Shown: positions 8,819 to 17,892, numbered from the stretch's first letter. The stretch is DNA of 64,000 nt from Falsiruegeria litorea R37 (GCF_900172225.1 NZ_FWFO01000001.1:372001-436000), one strand, 5' to 3'. Made by a program: numbers and translations. The notes: generated from the sequence alone by a model not told the origin.

Positions 8819-10204
8819 ATGCTGAACTCGCTTTCGGGCCGGTTTCTGATCCTGACGACGGTCTTCGTGATGTTGGCCGAAGTCTTAATCTTTGTGCCGT
8901 CGATTGCGCGCTTTCGCGAGGATTATCTGCTGAACCGGCTGGAGCGGGCGCAGATCGCCTCGCTTGCGCTGTTGGCTGATGACATGCTTGAGGCCAAGCT
9001 TGAGGCCGAGTTGCTGGAAAACGCGGGCGTGTTCAACGTGGTGCTGCGGCGCGACGAGGTGCGGCAGTTGATGTTGTCATCGCCGATTCCAAGTGCCATC
9101 AGCGAGACCTATGATTTGCGCATGGCGGGGCCGATGGTGTTGATCAAGGATGCGACTGCGCGCCTGTTCAACCCGGACGATCAGATCATCCGGGTGATTG
9201 GCGCGCCCGTGCGAGAGGCCGGGTTGCTGATCGAGGTGACGATGGAAACCGGGCCATTGCGGTCGGCGATGATCGACTATGGCCTGCGGGTTCTGGCGCT
9301 GTCCGCCGTGATTTCGATCATCACAGCGTTCTTGCTGTTTCTGGCGGTGCGTGTGGTTCTGGTGCGCCCGATCAAGGGTGTGGTGGACACGATGCAGCGT
9401 TACGCACTGGCGCCCGAGGACGCGCGGGGCGTGATTCAGCCCAACGCAGGCGTGACCGAGCTGCGCGAGGCGGAAGAGGCGTTGCTGATGCTGCAGACCG
9501 AGCTGACGCAGGCGTTGAAACAACGCGAGCGTTTGGCGCAACTGGGTGGCGCGGTGGCCAAGGTGAGCCATGATCTGCGCAATATCCTGACCTCGGCACA
9601 ACTGTTCACAGACCGGATCGAGGGCAGCGAAGACCCGCTGGTGCGGCGGATGGCGCCCAAGCTGGTGAATTCGATCACGCGGGCGGTAAGCCTGTGTGAG
9701 GGCACGCTGGCCTTTGGGCGGGCGGAAGAGCCGGCGCCCACGCTGACGATGGTGCCGCTGGCCGGGGTCATCGACGATGTTGTCGCCAGCGAGCGGCTGG
9801 CGGTCGCGGATGCCTGCGTGCAGATCACCAATGAAATCCCCGAGGATCTGGTGGTGCGCGCCGATCCCGAGCAAATGTTCCGGGTGGTGATGAACCTGGT
9901 GCGCAACGCGCGTCAGGCACTGGTGGCGTCGAACAAACCGGGCCAGATCACGGTGACAGCGGGCGAGCGGGATGACAGCTGGTGGATCGAGGTGCGCGAC
10001 ACCGGCCCCGGCCTGCCGCCTAAGGCGCAAGAGAATCTGTTTACCCCGTTCCAGGGCGGCGTGCGCAAGGGCGGCACGGGTCTTGGCCTGGCAATTTCCG
10101 AGGAATTGGTGCGTGGGCATGGCGGAACCCTGATGCTCAAGCACACCGGACCCGAGGGAACGGCGTTTGAAATATGCCTTCCGCGGGGCGATGGAACTTT
10201 TTGA
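8819..10204 (+). CDS. Membrane sensor histidine kinase
   Basis: 461 residues. TM helices at about 8-28 and 156-180 flank a periplasmic sensor of about 125 residues with no recognised domain. A HAMP linker follows, then the HisKA box VAKVSHDLRNILTS with His251. The ATPase domain shows an NLVRNARQAL N-box, DTGPGLP (G1) and GGTGLGLAI (G2). Translation from ATG 8819 is supported by GGGAAAGGA upstream; the longer frame overlaps the reductase gene. No response regulator gene is adjacent, so its partner lies elsewhere. Confidence 0.88.
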   Translation: MLNSLSGRFLILTTVFVMLAEVLIFVPSIARFREDYLLNRLERAQIASLALLADDMLEAKLEAELLENAGVFNVVLRRDEVRQLMLSSPIPSAISETYDLRMAGPMVLIKDATARLFNPDDQIIRVIGAPVREAGLLIEVTMETGPLRSAMIDYGLRVLALSAVISIITAFLLFLAVRVVLVRPIKGVVDTMQRYALAPEDARGVIQPNAGVTELREAEEALLMLQTELTQALKQRERLAQLGGAVAKVSHDLRNILTSAQLFTDRIEGSEDPLVRRMAPKLVNSITRAVSLCEGTLAFGRAEEPAPTLTMVPLAGVIDDVVASERLAVADACVQITNEIPEDLVVRADPEQMFRVVMNLVRNARQALVASNKPGQITVTAGERDDSWWIEVRDTGPGLPPKAQENLFTPFQGGVRKGGTGLGLAISEELVRGHGGTLMLKHTGPEGTAFEICLPRGDGTF

Positions 10205-10268
10205 AATTTTTTTGACGAATCCGCTTGCGCCCCCCGAACGCTAGGACTAAATACCGCCTCACCAACGC

Positions 10269-10345
10269 GGACCGATAGCTCAGCTGGATAGAGTACTTGA
10301 CTACGAATCAAGGGGTCGGGGGTTCGAATCCTCCTCGGTCCGCCA
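10269..10345 (+). tRNA. tRNA-Arg (anticodon ACG)
   Basis: Full cloverleaf: acceptor GGACCGA pairs with TCGGTCC, discriminator G, CCA encoded at 10343-10345. The D-arm is GCTCAGCTGGATAGAGT and the T-arm GGGGG-TTCGAAT-CCTCC. The anticodon loop CTACGAA has ACG at 10303-10305. It sits between the kinase operon and the amine-catabolism cluster and is a possible island boundary. Confidence 0.97.
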
Positions 10346-10507
10346 CTTGGTAAACCTCCTGAAAAATCAACGATGTACCAGCTGACGTCTTGATCGGAAT
10401 CTGACTGTTTGATCAATTATGTCGCGTCGTGGCTGCGGTTAACGTGCCTTTCGTGCCGATATGCGTCGAGGGATGCTTTGCGCCATCGGGGGATACATAT
10501 GCCGCCT

Positions 10508-11782
10508 TCACCCCTGAAAGCGGAAGTGCAGCAGCAATACATCTTTTGCAGCACGAATGCCTTCAAGATGGGCGCCGCTCACCGAGCATTGCTGGCTTTT
10601 GTGTGTCGCCTCGCCCGCGAAATGTATCCGCTTGGTATGGGGGCGGCGCAGCACCGTTCGCGCCGTGTAGCCCCCCGGATTGGCACCCGCATATGAGCCG
10701 CGCACGTAAGGCTCTTTGCGCCACGCGGTTGCGTGTCCTTTGATGAAGTTTTGTCTGATGGATGTGCCGAAGAAGCCGGTCAGTGTTTCAAGCGCGTGTT
10801 CTATTGCGCTTTCTGGGCCCATGTCTTGCAGATCTCGTGAAAAACTGCCCGAGCTTTCAAAGCTGGTCAGGCCAGTTCCCGAGACGTTGCACAGAAAACC
10901 GCCTCCGCATGCGATGCCACGGTCGTCGGGTTCGAGCTGGTAAGTCAGCCAAGTGTCTGAGGATACGGGCAGAGTGCCGGGTTGGAACAGCAGGCCCGCA
11001 TGGTTGTAGTCGCCCATCGTGATCAATTCGAACGCAGCGCGGCGTTCAGCGTCAAGCGGGGGATCAAAGCGGATCACATCTTCGGCCAGGACGCCAACAG
11101 AGGCTGTGACGATCACGGCCTGAGCAGATGTTTTTCCTGTAGCGGTCGTGACCCGAATACCGTCTGCTTTGGCTTCGATGTCTGTCACGGGGGTGGAAAG
11201 CTCTATGGGCAATCCTGTGGCCGTACGTGCGATCAAGTGGCCGAACCCCTCGCGGCAGAACCAGTCATCCCCGCCTTCCCACGCAGCCATATCGCGCAAA
11301 GACGTGTTGGGCAGGTCTCGAGCCAGCGACAGCGCAAAGGTCATTGCGGCGGTGAAGGACCATGGGCTTTTGTCGACAAGGATGTCTGCCAGAGACTGGT
11401 CCGTGGGCTTGCCGGTTCGTTCTTCGGTTTCGTGATCCACTTGAGCCGCTTTTGTGATCGCAGCCTGGATTTCATCCACCTCGTCCCAGAGAACGGCGTC
11501 ATCGTCCAACCCGTATGTCATGCCATTGTCGGGGGCAGGGTACAGGTCAAGGCCGAGGGCCAGTCCGGGTGCCTTGAGGGCATTGGCGTGTTCGGCGTGC
11601 AGCCAGTGGGCGCCCATGTCAAAGGGGACGCCAAAGATGCTGGTGTCTGTATGTGTGCGGCCGCCAACGCGGTCCGAGGCCTCGATGCAGATGACCGAAA
11701 GTCCGGCGGACACAAGCGTTTGCGTGGCTGCCAGACCTGCTGCGCCTGCGCCGACGACGATAACGTCATAGTCCGTGGTCAT
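10508..11782 (-). CDS. Flavin-containing amine oxidase
   Basis: 424-residue monoamine/polyamine oxidase family protein that would oxidise an amine or N-methyl group using FAD. The Rossmann motif VVGAGAAGLAA is at residues 10-19, GGRTHT at about 40-45, and the C-terminal FAD-closing block GEATHKSQQCSVSGAHLEGIRAA is present. No signal peptide, so cytosolic. It is downstream of the Rieske oxygenase and an 82-residue protein on the same strand, probably one transcript, which suggests it acts on a product of that oxygenase. Substrate unknown. Confidence 0.85.
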   Translation of the reverse strand: MTTDYDVIVVGAGAAGLAATQTLVSAGLSVICIEASDRVGGRTHTDTSIFGVPFDMGAHWLHAEHANALKAPGLALGLDLYPAPDNGMTYGLDDDAVLWDEVDEIQAAITKAAQVDHETEERTGKPTDQSLADILVDKSPWSFTAAMTFALSLARDLPNTSLRDMAAWEGGDDWFCREGFGHLIARTATGLPIELSTPVTDIEAKADGIRVTTATGKTSAQAVIVTASVGVLAEDVIRFDPPLDAERRAAFELITMGDYNHAGLLFQPGTLPVSSDTWLTYQLEPDDRGIACGGGFLCNVSGTGLTSFESSGSFSRDLQDMGPESAIEHALETLTGFFGTSIRQNFIKGHATAWRKEPYVRGSYAGANPGGYTARTVLRRPHTKRIHFAGEATHKSQQCSVSGAHLEGIRAAKDVLLLHFRFQG

Positions 11783-11847
11783 CCGATGGCTCTCCGGTGT
11801 TCTTGATTGCGGTGGCGGTGGTATGGTGCGGGGTGATTGTTGGCACG

Positions 11848-12096
11848 TCAGGTAAAGCCAAATGCAAACGCTGAAACATCGATGCCTTCATATTTGGCAA
11901 GGTCAATTGGATCCTCGGCGTCGAATTTGCTGCACCGGCGATAGATCTCGAGCAGTTCGGGCGACATCATGTTGGCCTGATAGAAGAACATTGCAGCGGC
12001 ATAGCGAGTCGACCCGGATCCGGGCTCGCCGACTTTTGCCAACAGGAGCTTTCTTTGGTGTTCGTGTTCCGAGTTTTGCATCGAGGCCTTGGTCAC
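11848..12096 (-). CDS. Small conserved-looking protein coupled to the Rieske oxygenase
   Basis: 82 residues, not recognised. A GTG at 12096 overlaps the stop codon of the Rieske gene (GTGA), indicating translational coupling; an ATG five codons later is an alternative. The C-terminal half is acidic and aromatic (ELLEIYRRCSKFDAEDPIDLAKYEGIDVSAF); no metal-binding Cys pair or transmembrane segment. Its placement suggests an accessory subunit or maturation factor for the oxygenase. Confidence 0.6.
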   Translation of the reverse strand: MTKASMQNSEHEHQRKLLLAKVGEPGSGSTRYAAAMFFYQANMMSPELLEIYRRCSKFDAEDPIDLAKYEGIDVSAFAFGFT

Positions 12097-13298
12097 TGAT
12101 CAGGTGTACCTGTCATGGAGGCGTTCAGCGCGGCCAACCCATCTTCGTCCGGTGCGGTTTCAACATTGTATATCGGCAGGATTCGCCGCAGGTGATCGTG
12201 GTGAGAGCGCACCCCGTATTCCAGATCCGATAGGTAGAACCCCTCGAACGCCTCGGATTGCATGGATTCATTCGACCAGATTGTCAGTTGAATGTCCTCT
12301 TCCACGGTTTCCCGGTCAATGCGCGCCGCAAGGTATCGCGCGGCCCTTTGTTGGCGGTCTTCCACGGGATTGCGATACGTCGCGCTGCGTAGGATCGACT
12401 TGTTCGTTGAAACCGGAAACTCTTGATAAAACAAGGACGTCTCTGGCGTCACGGCAATCACCGCGTTTGGGAAAATCCCATAGTACATCCAGGTTTTGTG
12501 CAGATGTTCGGGCAAATGCGGTTGGGGTTTTGTGAATTTCTTGTAGTTGCGAACCGCCCATCTGCGGCCCTTGGTCGGGGTGAAGCGCCCATCTGAGCGG
12601 GAGACGCCGTCAACATAGGGTTCATCGGCGTAAGTCGAGCCATAGAGGTCCTGGAGCGCGGGGTGCGCAAGTGGAACATGGTATCCTTCGTTGTCCACGT
12701 CTCGGATCGATTTCCAGTTCACGGGCGTTTCTTCGGTCCAAATGCCGTCCGTTGGGACGTGTTCGGCCATCCGGTAGGCGGAAAGTTCCTGCTCCATTGG
12801 CGCCAAAAGCTCTGCGACAGAGGGTTGAGGGCCTGGTTTGAAGCGCACAAAGACGAAGCCGTGCCAGACCTCCATCTCAAGGGGTTTCAGGCCAAATTCG
12901 TGCTTGTCCAGTTGAGGGAAAGACTCGGGGCGTGCAGCGCCTCGAAGGGTGCCATCAAGGTTGTAGACCCAGCCATGAAACGGACAGACCAACGCGTTTG
13001 TGCATTTTCCCTGTTCCTTGGCAACAAGGCGCGAGCCGCGATGGCGGCAAATGTTAAGGTATGCGCGCACTTCGGATGTGTCGTCTCGAAGAATGATCGC
13101 GCGTTCGCCGCACATGTCGAAGCACTGGAAGCTGCCAACCTCGGGGACGTCGGAGACGTGGCATGCGATTTGCCAATGGGTTTTGAACAACTCGCTTTGC
13201 TCCAGATCTAATAGGGCCGGGCTGTGATAACACCACCCCGGCAAACCGCGGCGGTCCCAATCCGCAGGGATTTCGGTGTTTCGTGCATGATCACGCAT
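12093..13298 (-). CDS. Rieske non-haem iron oxygenase alpha subunit (quaternary-amine type)
   Basis: 401 residues. The Rieske [2Fe-2S] ligands are Cys84-x-His86 and Cys105-x2-His108 (CRHRGSR, CPFHGW). The mononuclear iron site is DNEGYHVPLAH with His207 and His212, and probably Asp335. The residue three before the first His, which bridges the two metal centres, is Glu204. Classical aromatic-ring dioxygenases have Asp here; carnitine/glycine-betaine type enzymes (CntA, GbcA) have Glu. It therefore likely oxidises a quaternary or N-methylated amine. No reductase gene is nearby. A BetI-like operator lies 155 bases upstream. Confidence 0.88.
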   Translation of the reverse strand: MRDHARNTEIPADWDRRGLPGWCYHSPALLDLEQSELFKTHWQIACHVSDVPEVGSFQCFDMCGERAIILRDDTSEVRAYLNICRHRGSRLVAKEQGKCTNALVCPFHGWVYNLDGTLRGAARPESFPQLDKHEFGLKPLEMEVWHGFVFVRFKPGPQPSVAELLAPMEQELSAYRMAEHVPTDGIWTEETPVNWKSIRDVDNEGYHVPLAHPALQDLYGSTYADEPYVDGVSRSDGRFTPTKGRRWAVRNYKKFTKPQPHLPEHLHKTWMYYGIFPNAVIAVTPETSLFYQEFPVSTNKSILRSATYRNPVEDRQQRAARYLAARIDRETVEEDIQLTIWSNESMQSEAFEGFYLSDLEYGVRSHHDHLRRILPIYNVETAPDEDGLAALNASMTGTPDQ

Positions 13299-13452
13299 TT
13301 GCAGAGTCCGTTATGGTTTGGTTTTCGGTCGATTTGGCTTGAAGGGGTGGGTGAGGCTGGCCTGACCTATCAAGAGTTTCATGGCGAGACTCGCCGCCCC
13401 TCAGATGGGTCTAGGTGTCTCTCAATTTTTCTGCTCAGTCAACCGTCACTGA

Positions 13453-13468
13453 TTGAATGGCTATTCAG
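13453..13468. promoter_or_regulatory. BetI-like TetR operator, copy A
   Basis: TTGAATGGCTATTCAG matches the TTGAATG-NN-CATTCAA repeat at the promoters near 21.07 and 31.65 kb, with two mismatches. It lies 155 bases upstream of the Rieske gene start. Confidence 0.55.
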
Positions 13469-13622
13469 AAATGCGATTCCATTGAGTGCTGTCATCGCGA
13501 TGAAAACGGTGCGGTAATGGCCGCTATTGAATAATAATGCCAAAGAAACACTCATATTTTGCCTGAAGAATCGATTTGACCGTGCCTGTCATTGACACAC
13601 GCGATTTCATGCGACTACCGTT

Positions 13623-13638
13623 CTGAATGGTCAGTCAG
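13623..13638. promoter_or_regulatory. BetI-like TetR operator, copy B
   Basis: CTGAATGGTCAGTCAG is a 7-2-7 inverted repeat with one mismatch, close to the TTGAATG-NN-CATTCAA consensus of the cluster. It lies 121 bases before the binding-protein gene at 13759. Confidence 0.5.
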
Positions 13639-13758
13639 ATAGTTTTGAAAGGCGCGACGCTCAACACAAGAACCACTCGAAAGAGAGCTGTCGGGTCATT
13701 CAGTCATCAAAACATGTGAACTAACCGCAGTCATCGCTCAGGGAGAGGAAGCGAAGCC

Positions 13759-14868
13759 ATGAATTCAGTCAGAAAAGCCATCGGGATATCCGTTCTGGTC
13801 GCATCGTCCACGGCGATCTCGGGTGCAGCCATTGCACAAGAGCGCGTGTTGAAGGTTACGAATTGGGGGGAATACATCGCCGAGGACACAATCGCGAACT
13901 TTGAAAAGGAATACGGCATCAAGGTCATTTATGACCCCTATGACTCGGCCGAAGCGATTGATGCAAAGCTGCTTGCGGGCAACAGTGGCTATGATGTTGT
14001 AAGCCATGCCGGCAGTGACACGGCCCGTCTCATCAAGGCGGGTATTATTGCGCCGCTGGATGTGTCCAAGCTGGACAACCTTGCGAACATTGACCCCGCC
14101 ATCATGGAGCAGCTGGCCAGCGAGTGGGATCCCGGCAACAAGCATTTCATCCCGTATATGTGGGGGACGCACGGTGTCACCTATAATGAAGAACTGGTGA
14201 AGGCGACTTACCCGGATGCGCCGATCGGAACGATGGACATGGTGTTCGATCCTGCGCATATGAAAGAGCTGGCAAAATGCGGCGTGTCTTTCCTGGATTC
14301 GCCCGGTGATATCATTCCCATGGCTTTGGCGCATATGGGGCTGGATCCGAACTCCACCAACAAGGAAGATTACGAGAAGGTCGGCGCGATGCTGGCCGAG
14401 GTACGTCCGTACATCAAAACCTTTGACAACTACGCCTATCAGCGGATGCCGCAGAAAGAGTTCTGCGTATCCACCACTTGGGGCCCTGATGGTCTGTTGG
14501 CCATGTCCGGTGCAGAGGAAGCTGATACAGGCGTGGTTCTGGATTTCTTTCTGCCAGAAGGTGAGCGCCGCGCGCAGCTTTGGATCGATGGTTGGTTGAT
14601 TCCGGCAGATGCGGGCAACAAGGAAGATGCGCATCTGTTCCTGAACTACATGATGCGCCCCGAAGTGGCGGCCAACGACAGCAACTTTACTTGGTATGCG
14701 ACGGCCAATCTGACGGCCAAGCCGATGGTTGATGAGGCGGTCACGTCCAGCCCTGCGGCCTTCCCAACGTCGGATCAAGTGGCCAAGATGTACACCACCG
14801 CCGTACTGCCACCAAAGGTCGAGCGTTTGCAGACCCGGACCTGGACGGACTTCAAAGCCGGAAACTAA
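13759..14868 (+). CDS. Spermidine/putrescine-type ABC transporter substrate-binding protein
   Basis: 369 residues with a signal peptide of about 27 residues (cleavage near AIAQ). The mature protein opens with VLKVTNWGEYIAEDTIANFEKEYGIKV, the hallmark of PotD/PotF binding proteins. It would capture a cationic amine in the periplasm and pass it to the permeases encoded downstream. Given the surrounding catabolic genes the ligand may be a methylated or quaternary amine rather than a simple polyamine. Expression is probably controlled by the operators upstream. Confidence 0.88.
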   Translation: MNSVRKAIGISVLVASSTAISGAAIAQERVLKVTNWGEYIAEDTIANFEKEYGIKVIYDPYDSAEAIDAKLLAGNSGYDVVSHAGSDTARLIKAGIIAPLDVSKLDNLANIDPAIMEQLASEWDPGNKHFIPYMWGTHGVTYNEELVKATYPDAPIGTMDMVFDPAHMKELAKCGVSFLDSPGDIIPMALAHMGLDPNSTNKEDYEKVGAMLAEVRPYIKTFDNYAYQRMPQKEFCVSTTWGPDGLLAMSGAEEADTGVVLDFFLPEGERRAQLWIDGWLIPADAGNKEDAHLFLNYMMRPEVAANDSNFTWYATANLTAKPMVDEAVTSSPAAFPTSDQVAKMYTTAVLPPKVERLQTRTWTDFKAGN

Positions 14869-14886
14869 CTCACTCACGGCAACGCT

Positions 14887-14919
14887 GGCAGCAGCGCCCA
14901 AATTCAGGGTGCTGCTGCC
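14887..14919 (+). promoter_or_regulatory. Intercistronic hairpin after the binding-protein gene
   Basis: GGCAGCAGC and GCTGCTGCC form a 9-bp stem, extended by CCC/GGG after one mismatch, with a short loop and no T-run. Such structures commonly protect the upstream binding-protein mRNA and lower transporter subunit expression. Confidence 0.6.
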
Positions 14920-14955
14920 GGCCCGACCATTTTCAGGCAGACTGCGAGGCCCACA

Positions 14956-16098
14956 TTGACCGTTTCTTCACCTTCCGGTGCAGCGCCCTGGCTTGACCAG
15001 AATGAACAACAGCCGCTGGTTCAAATCAAAGGCGTCACCAAGAAGTACGGCGAGGTGACCGCCGTGGATAATGTCGATCTGGACATCTATCCGGGCGAGC
15101 TGTTCTGCCTTTTGGGGGGATCGGGCTGCGGCAAATCCACCTTGTTACGAATGCTTGCGGGGTTCGAGGATTTGAACGCAGGCTCGATCACGATTGATGG
15201 CGTCGATATGGCGAATGTTCCCGCCTATGAGCGACCGACCAACATGATGTTTCAAAGCTATGCGTTGTTCCCACATATGACCGTGGAAAAGAATGTGGCT
15301 TTTGGTCTGGAGCAGGACCATGTGCCCAAGTTCGACATCGCGGACCGGGTGCATGACATCCTGAAGCTTGTGGAGCTGGAAGACTTCAAAAAACGAAAGC
15401 CCAAGCAATTGTCGGGTGGGCAGCGGCAGCGCGTTGCCTTGGCGCGGGCCCTGGTCAAACGCCCAAAGCTGTTGCTGCTGGACGAGCCTTTGGCCGCCTT
15501 GGACAAGAAGCTGCGCAAACAAACGCAGTTCGAGCTGGCCAATATTCAAGAGAAAGTGGGCGTCACCTTTATCGTCGTGACCCATGATCAGGAAGAGGCG
15601 ATGACCCTGTCGTCGCGCATGGCGGTCATGGATGCCGGGCGGTTTCAGCAGATCGGAACTCCGACCGAGATTTATGAATTCCCCGAATCCCGCTTTGTTG
15701 CGGATTTCATCGGGTCCGCCAACATATTCGAGGGGCGGGTCACCGAAGACGGCGCCGACCACGTGCGGGTGCAGACCGAGTTTTGCGAGGTCTACATTGA
15801 TCACGGTCATTCGGTGAAGGTCGGCAGCAAGATCTGGGTTGCTTTGCGGCCCGAGAAAATCCGTATCACCAAAACAGAAGAGGCGGCGACCGGTCCCAAT
15901 CAAGTCTCGGCCGTGATTGATGACATCGGGTATCTGGGAGAGACGTCGATCTACAAGGTCGCGCTGCCCAACGGGGACATCTTCGATGTGACGCGGCCCA
16001 ATCAGACGCGTCCCACGCATGCCATGCAGCAGATCACCTGGGAGGACAAGGTGACCATCAGTTGGGATTCGTCCAGCGCCATGTTGCTGAACAAATGA
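14956..16098 (+). CDS. ABC transporter ATP-binding protein (PotA/PotG-like)
   Basis: 380 residues. Walker A GGSGCGKST at 54-62, signature LSGGQRQRVALARAL from 152, Walker B LLLLDEP at about 172-178, and THDQEEAM H-loop. A C-terminal TOBE domain (about 290-370) is typical of polyamine/iron importers. Start is TTG at 14956 with GAGG upstream; no better ATG precedes Walker A. The stop overlaps the ATG of the first permease by ATGA. Confidence 0.9.
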   Translation: MTVSSPSGAAPWLDQNEQQPLVQIKGVTKKYGEVTAVDNVDLDIYPGELFCLLGGSGCGKSTLLRMLAGFEDLNAGSITIDGVDMANVPAYERPTNMMFQSYALFPHMTVEKNVAFGLEQDHVPKFDIADRVHDILKLVELEDFKKRKPKQLSGGQRQRVALARALVKRPKLLLLDEPLAALDKKLRKQTQFELANIQEKVGVTFIVVTHDQEEAMTLSSRMAVMDAGRFQQIGTPTEIYEFPESRFVADFIGSANIFEGRVTEDGADHVRVQTEFCEVYIDHGHSVKVGSKIWVALRPEKIRITKTEEAATGPNQVSAVIDDIGYLGETSIYKVALPNGDIFDVTRPNQTRPTHAMQQITWEDKVTISWDSSSAMLLNK

Positions 16099-17048
16099 CG
16101 GATGTTTCTAACAAACCCTCGTCGGCCAGTCAGGGGTCATTTGCGTCCCAAGTGATGCGGGGAATCCAGAGCCGCTGGCGCCAAATCATCACGGTCATCC
16201 CATTTTTCTGGCTGCTGTTCTTTTTTCTGGCTCCGTTCTTTATCGTGGCCAAGATCAGCTTGGCGGAGCTTGCCATTGCCAGCCCTCCGTTCACAAAGCT
16301 GGTCGAATGGACGGACAGCGGGATCGTCACGATCCGGCTGGTTTTTGATAACTTCGTCTACATCTGGGAAGACAGCCTATACTTCGACACCTACGTAAAT
16401 TCCCTCAAGATCTCGGTGACATCGACCCTGCTGTGCCTCTTGTTCGGCTACCCTATTGCGTATGCGATTGTACGTTCGGGGCCGGTGGCGAAGCCGCTAT
16501 TGCTGTTTGCGATCATCTTGCCGTTCTGGACCTCATTCCTGTTGCGCGTCTATTCGTGGATGGGATTGCTTGCCGACCAGGGAACAATCAATAATCTGTT
16601 GATCGCGCTTGGAATAATCGATGAACCGATCCGGATGCTTTATACCGAATTCGCGGTCTACATCGGGATTGTCTATACCTACATGCCGTTCATGATCCTG
16701 CCGCTTTATGCGACCATGGAAAAACTGGACAACAGCTTGAACGAAGCTGCGGCAGACCTTGGATCACGGCCCACAAACACCTTCTTCAAGATTACGCTGC
16801 CGCTGACGATGCCGGGGATCATTGCGGGGTCCTTGCTGGTCTTCATTCCGGCGACGGGGGAATACGTCATCCCCGATCTGTTGGGCGGCGGCAATGTGCA
16901 GATGATCGGGCGCGTGCTGTTCAACGAATTTTCCAGAAACAGCGATTGGCCTGTGGCTGCGGCCGTTGCCATCGTGCTGCTGTTCATTCTGGTCTTGCCC
17001 ATCATGGTGTTCCAGCACTTCCAGGGCAAAGCGGCGGAGGAGCAGTAG
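16095..17048 (+). CDS. ABC transporter permease (PotB/PotH-like)
   Basis: 317-residue inner-membrane permease with six predicted helices. The EAA loop is visible as LNEAAADLGSRPTNTFFKITLPLTMPGI, where the ATPase docks. The ATG at 16095 overlaps the ATPase stop; a longer frame from 16062 lies inside the ATPase gene. It pairs with the next permease, whose ATG follows its stop directly. Confidence 0.9.
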   Translation: MTDVSNKPSSASQGSFASQVMRGIQSRWRQIITVIPFFWLLFFFLAPFFIVAKISLAELAIASPPFTKLVEWTDSGIVTIRLVFDNFVYIWEDSLYFDTYVNSLKISVTSTLLCLLFGYPIAYAIVRSGPVAKPLLLFAIILPFWTSFLLRVYSWMGLLADQGTINNLLIALGIIDEPIRMLYTEFAVYIGIVYTYMPFMILPLYATMEKLDNSLNEAAADLGSRPTNTFFKITLPLTMPGIIAGSLLVFIPATGEYVIPDLLGGGNVQMIGRVLFNEFSRNSDWPVAAAVAIVLLFILVLPIMVFQHFQGKAAEEQ

Positions 17049-17891
17049 ATGTTTGGTAAACGCTCACGCTTTTTGACGATTATGCTGACCCTGGGATTGG
17101 CGTTCTTCTATATCCCGATGGTCCTGTTGGTGATCTATTCGTTCAACCACTCAAAGCTGGTGCCGGTGTGGGGCGGTTGGTCCCTGCGGTGGTATTACGA
17201 GCTGTTTCAGTCGCCTGAGGTCTGGCAGGCCGTGTCCCTGAGCCTGCAGATCGCTGTGGTCAACGCGACCTTTGCAACGGCCCTTGGAACCTTGGCCGGG
17301 TTGGCGATGGTCCGATTTGGCAGGTTCAGGGGGCGAACGTTGTTTGGCGGAATGTTGGTTGCGCCCCTGGTGATGCCTGAGGTGATCACCGGGCTTTCAT
17401 TGCTGGTATTCTTCATTTCACTCAATCAACTGATCGGCTGGCCTGCGGAGCGCGGGTTTGCCACGATCACAATCGCGCATATCACGTTTTCCATGGCTTA
17501 TGTGGCGGTGACCATTCAGGCGCGTTTGACCGGCATGGGGCAAACGCTGGAAGAGGCGGCCGCTGATCTGGGCGCGAAGCCGTTCAAGGTACTGACCGCG
17601 ATCACCATCCCGCAATTGACGCCCGCGTTGATCTCGGGCTGGCTTCTGGCCTTCACGTTGTCGTTGGATGACCTGGTGATTGCCAGTTTCGTGACGGGCC
17701 CAGGCGCAAACACCTTGCCAATTCTGATCTTTTCGCGCATTCGACTAGGCCTCAGGCCGGACATCAACGCGCTTGCGACCATCATGATTCTCGTGATCGC
17801 CATCTGTGTCGCAATTGCCGCCATCGTGATGTTCCGGCAGCAACGCGCAGATATGTTGGATCGGCAGATGGCCGAACGAGAGGAGGGGTAA
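17049..17891 (+). CDS. ABC transporter permease (PotC/PotI-like)
   Basis: 280-residue second permease, six predicted helices. EAA loop: LEEAAADLGAKPFKVLTAITIPQLTPAL. No gap separates it from the preceding permease, and the TetR gene begins one base after its stop, so the importer and regulator form one transcript. Confidence 0.9.
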   Translation: MFGKRSRFLTIMLTLGLAFFYIPMVLLVIYSFNHSKLVPVWGGWSLRWYYELFQSPEVWQAVSLSLQIAVVNATFATALGTLAGLAMVRFGRFRGRTLFGGMLVAPLVMPEVITGLSLLVFFISLNQLIGWPAERGFATITIAHITFSMAYVAVTIQARLTGMGQTLEEAAADLGAKPFKVLTAITIPQLTPALISGWLLAFTLSLDDLVIASFVTGPGANTLPILIFSRIRLGLRPDINALATIMILVIAICVAIAAIVMFRQQRADMLDRQMAEREEG

Positions 17892-17892
17892 A

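Larger units (their letters stand above)
13299..13758. other. Divergent promoter region of the Rieske operon and the ABC importer
   Basis: 460 bases with no gene I can support. Two inverted-repeat operators are listed separately. TTGACA at 13592-13597 is a possible -35 box for the importer, but no good -10 is visible at standard spacing. GGGAGAGGAAGCG precedes the ATG at 13759. Confidence 0.6.

Noticed and set aside
9077-10144. 355-residue minus-strand open frame
   Set aside because: Antisense to the sensor kinase; Gln/His-rich with no recognisable fold.
13765-14901. 378-residue minus-strand open frame
   Set aside because: Antisense to the substrate-binding protein with its signal peptide.
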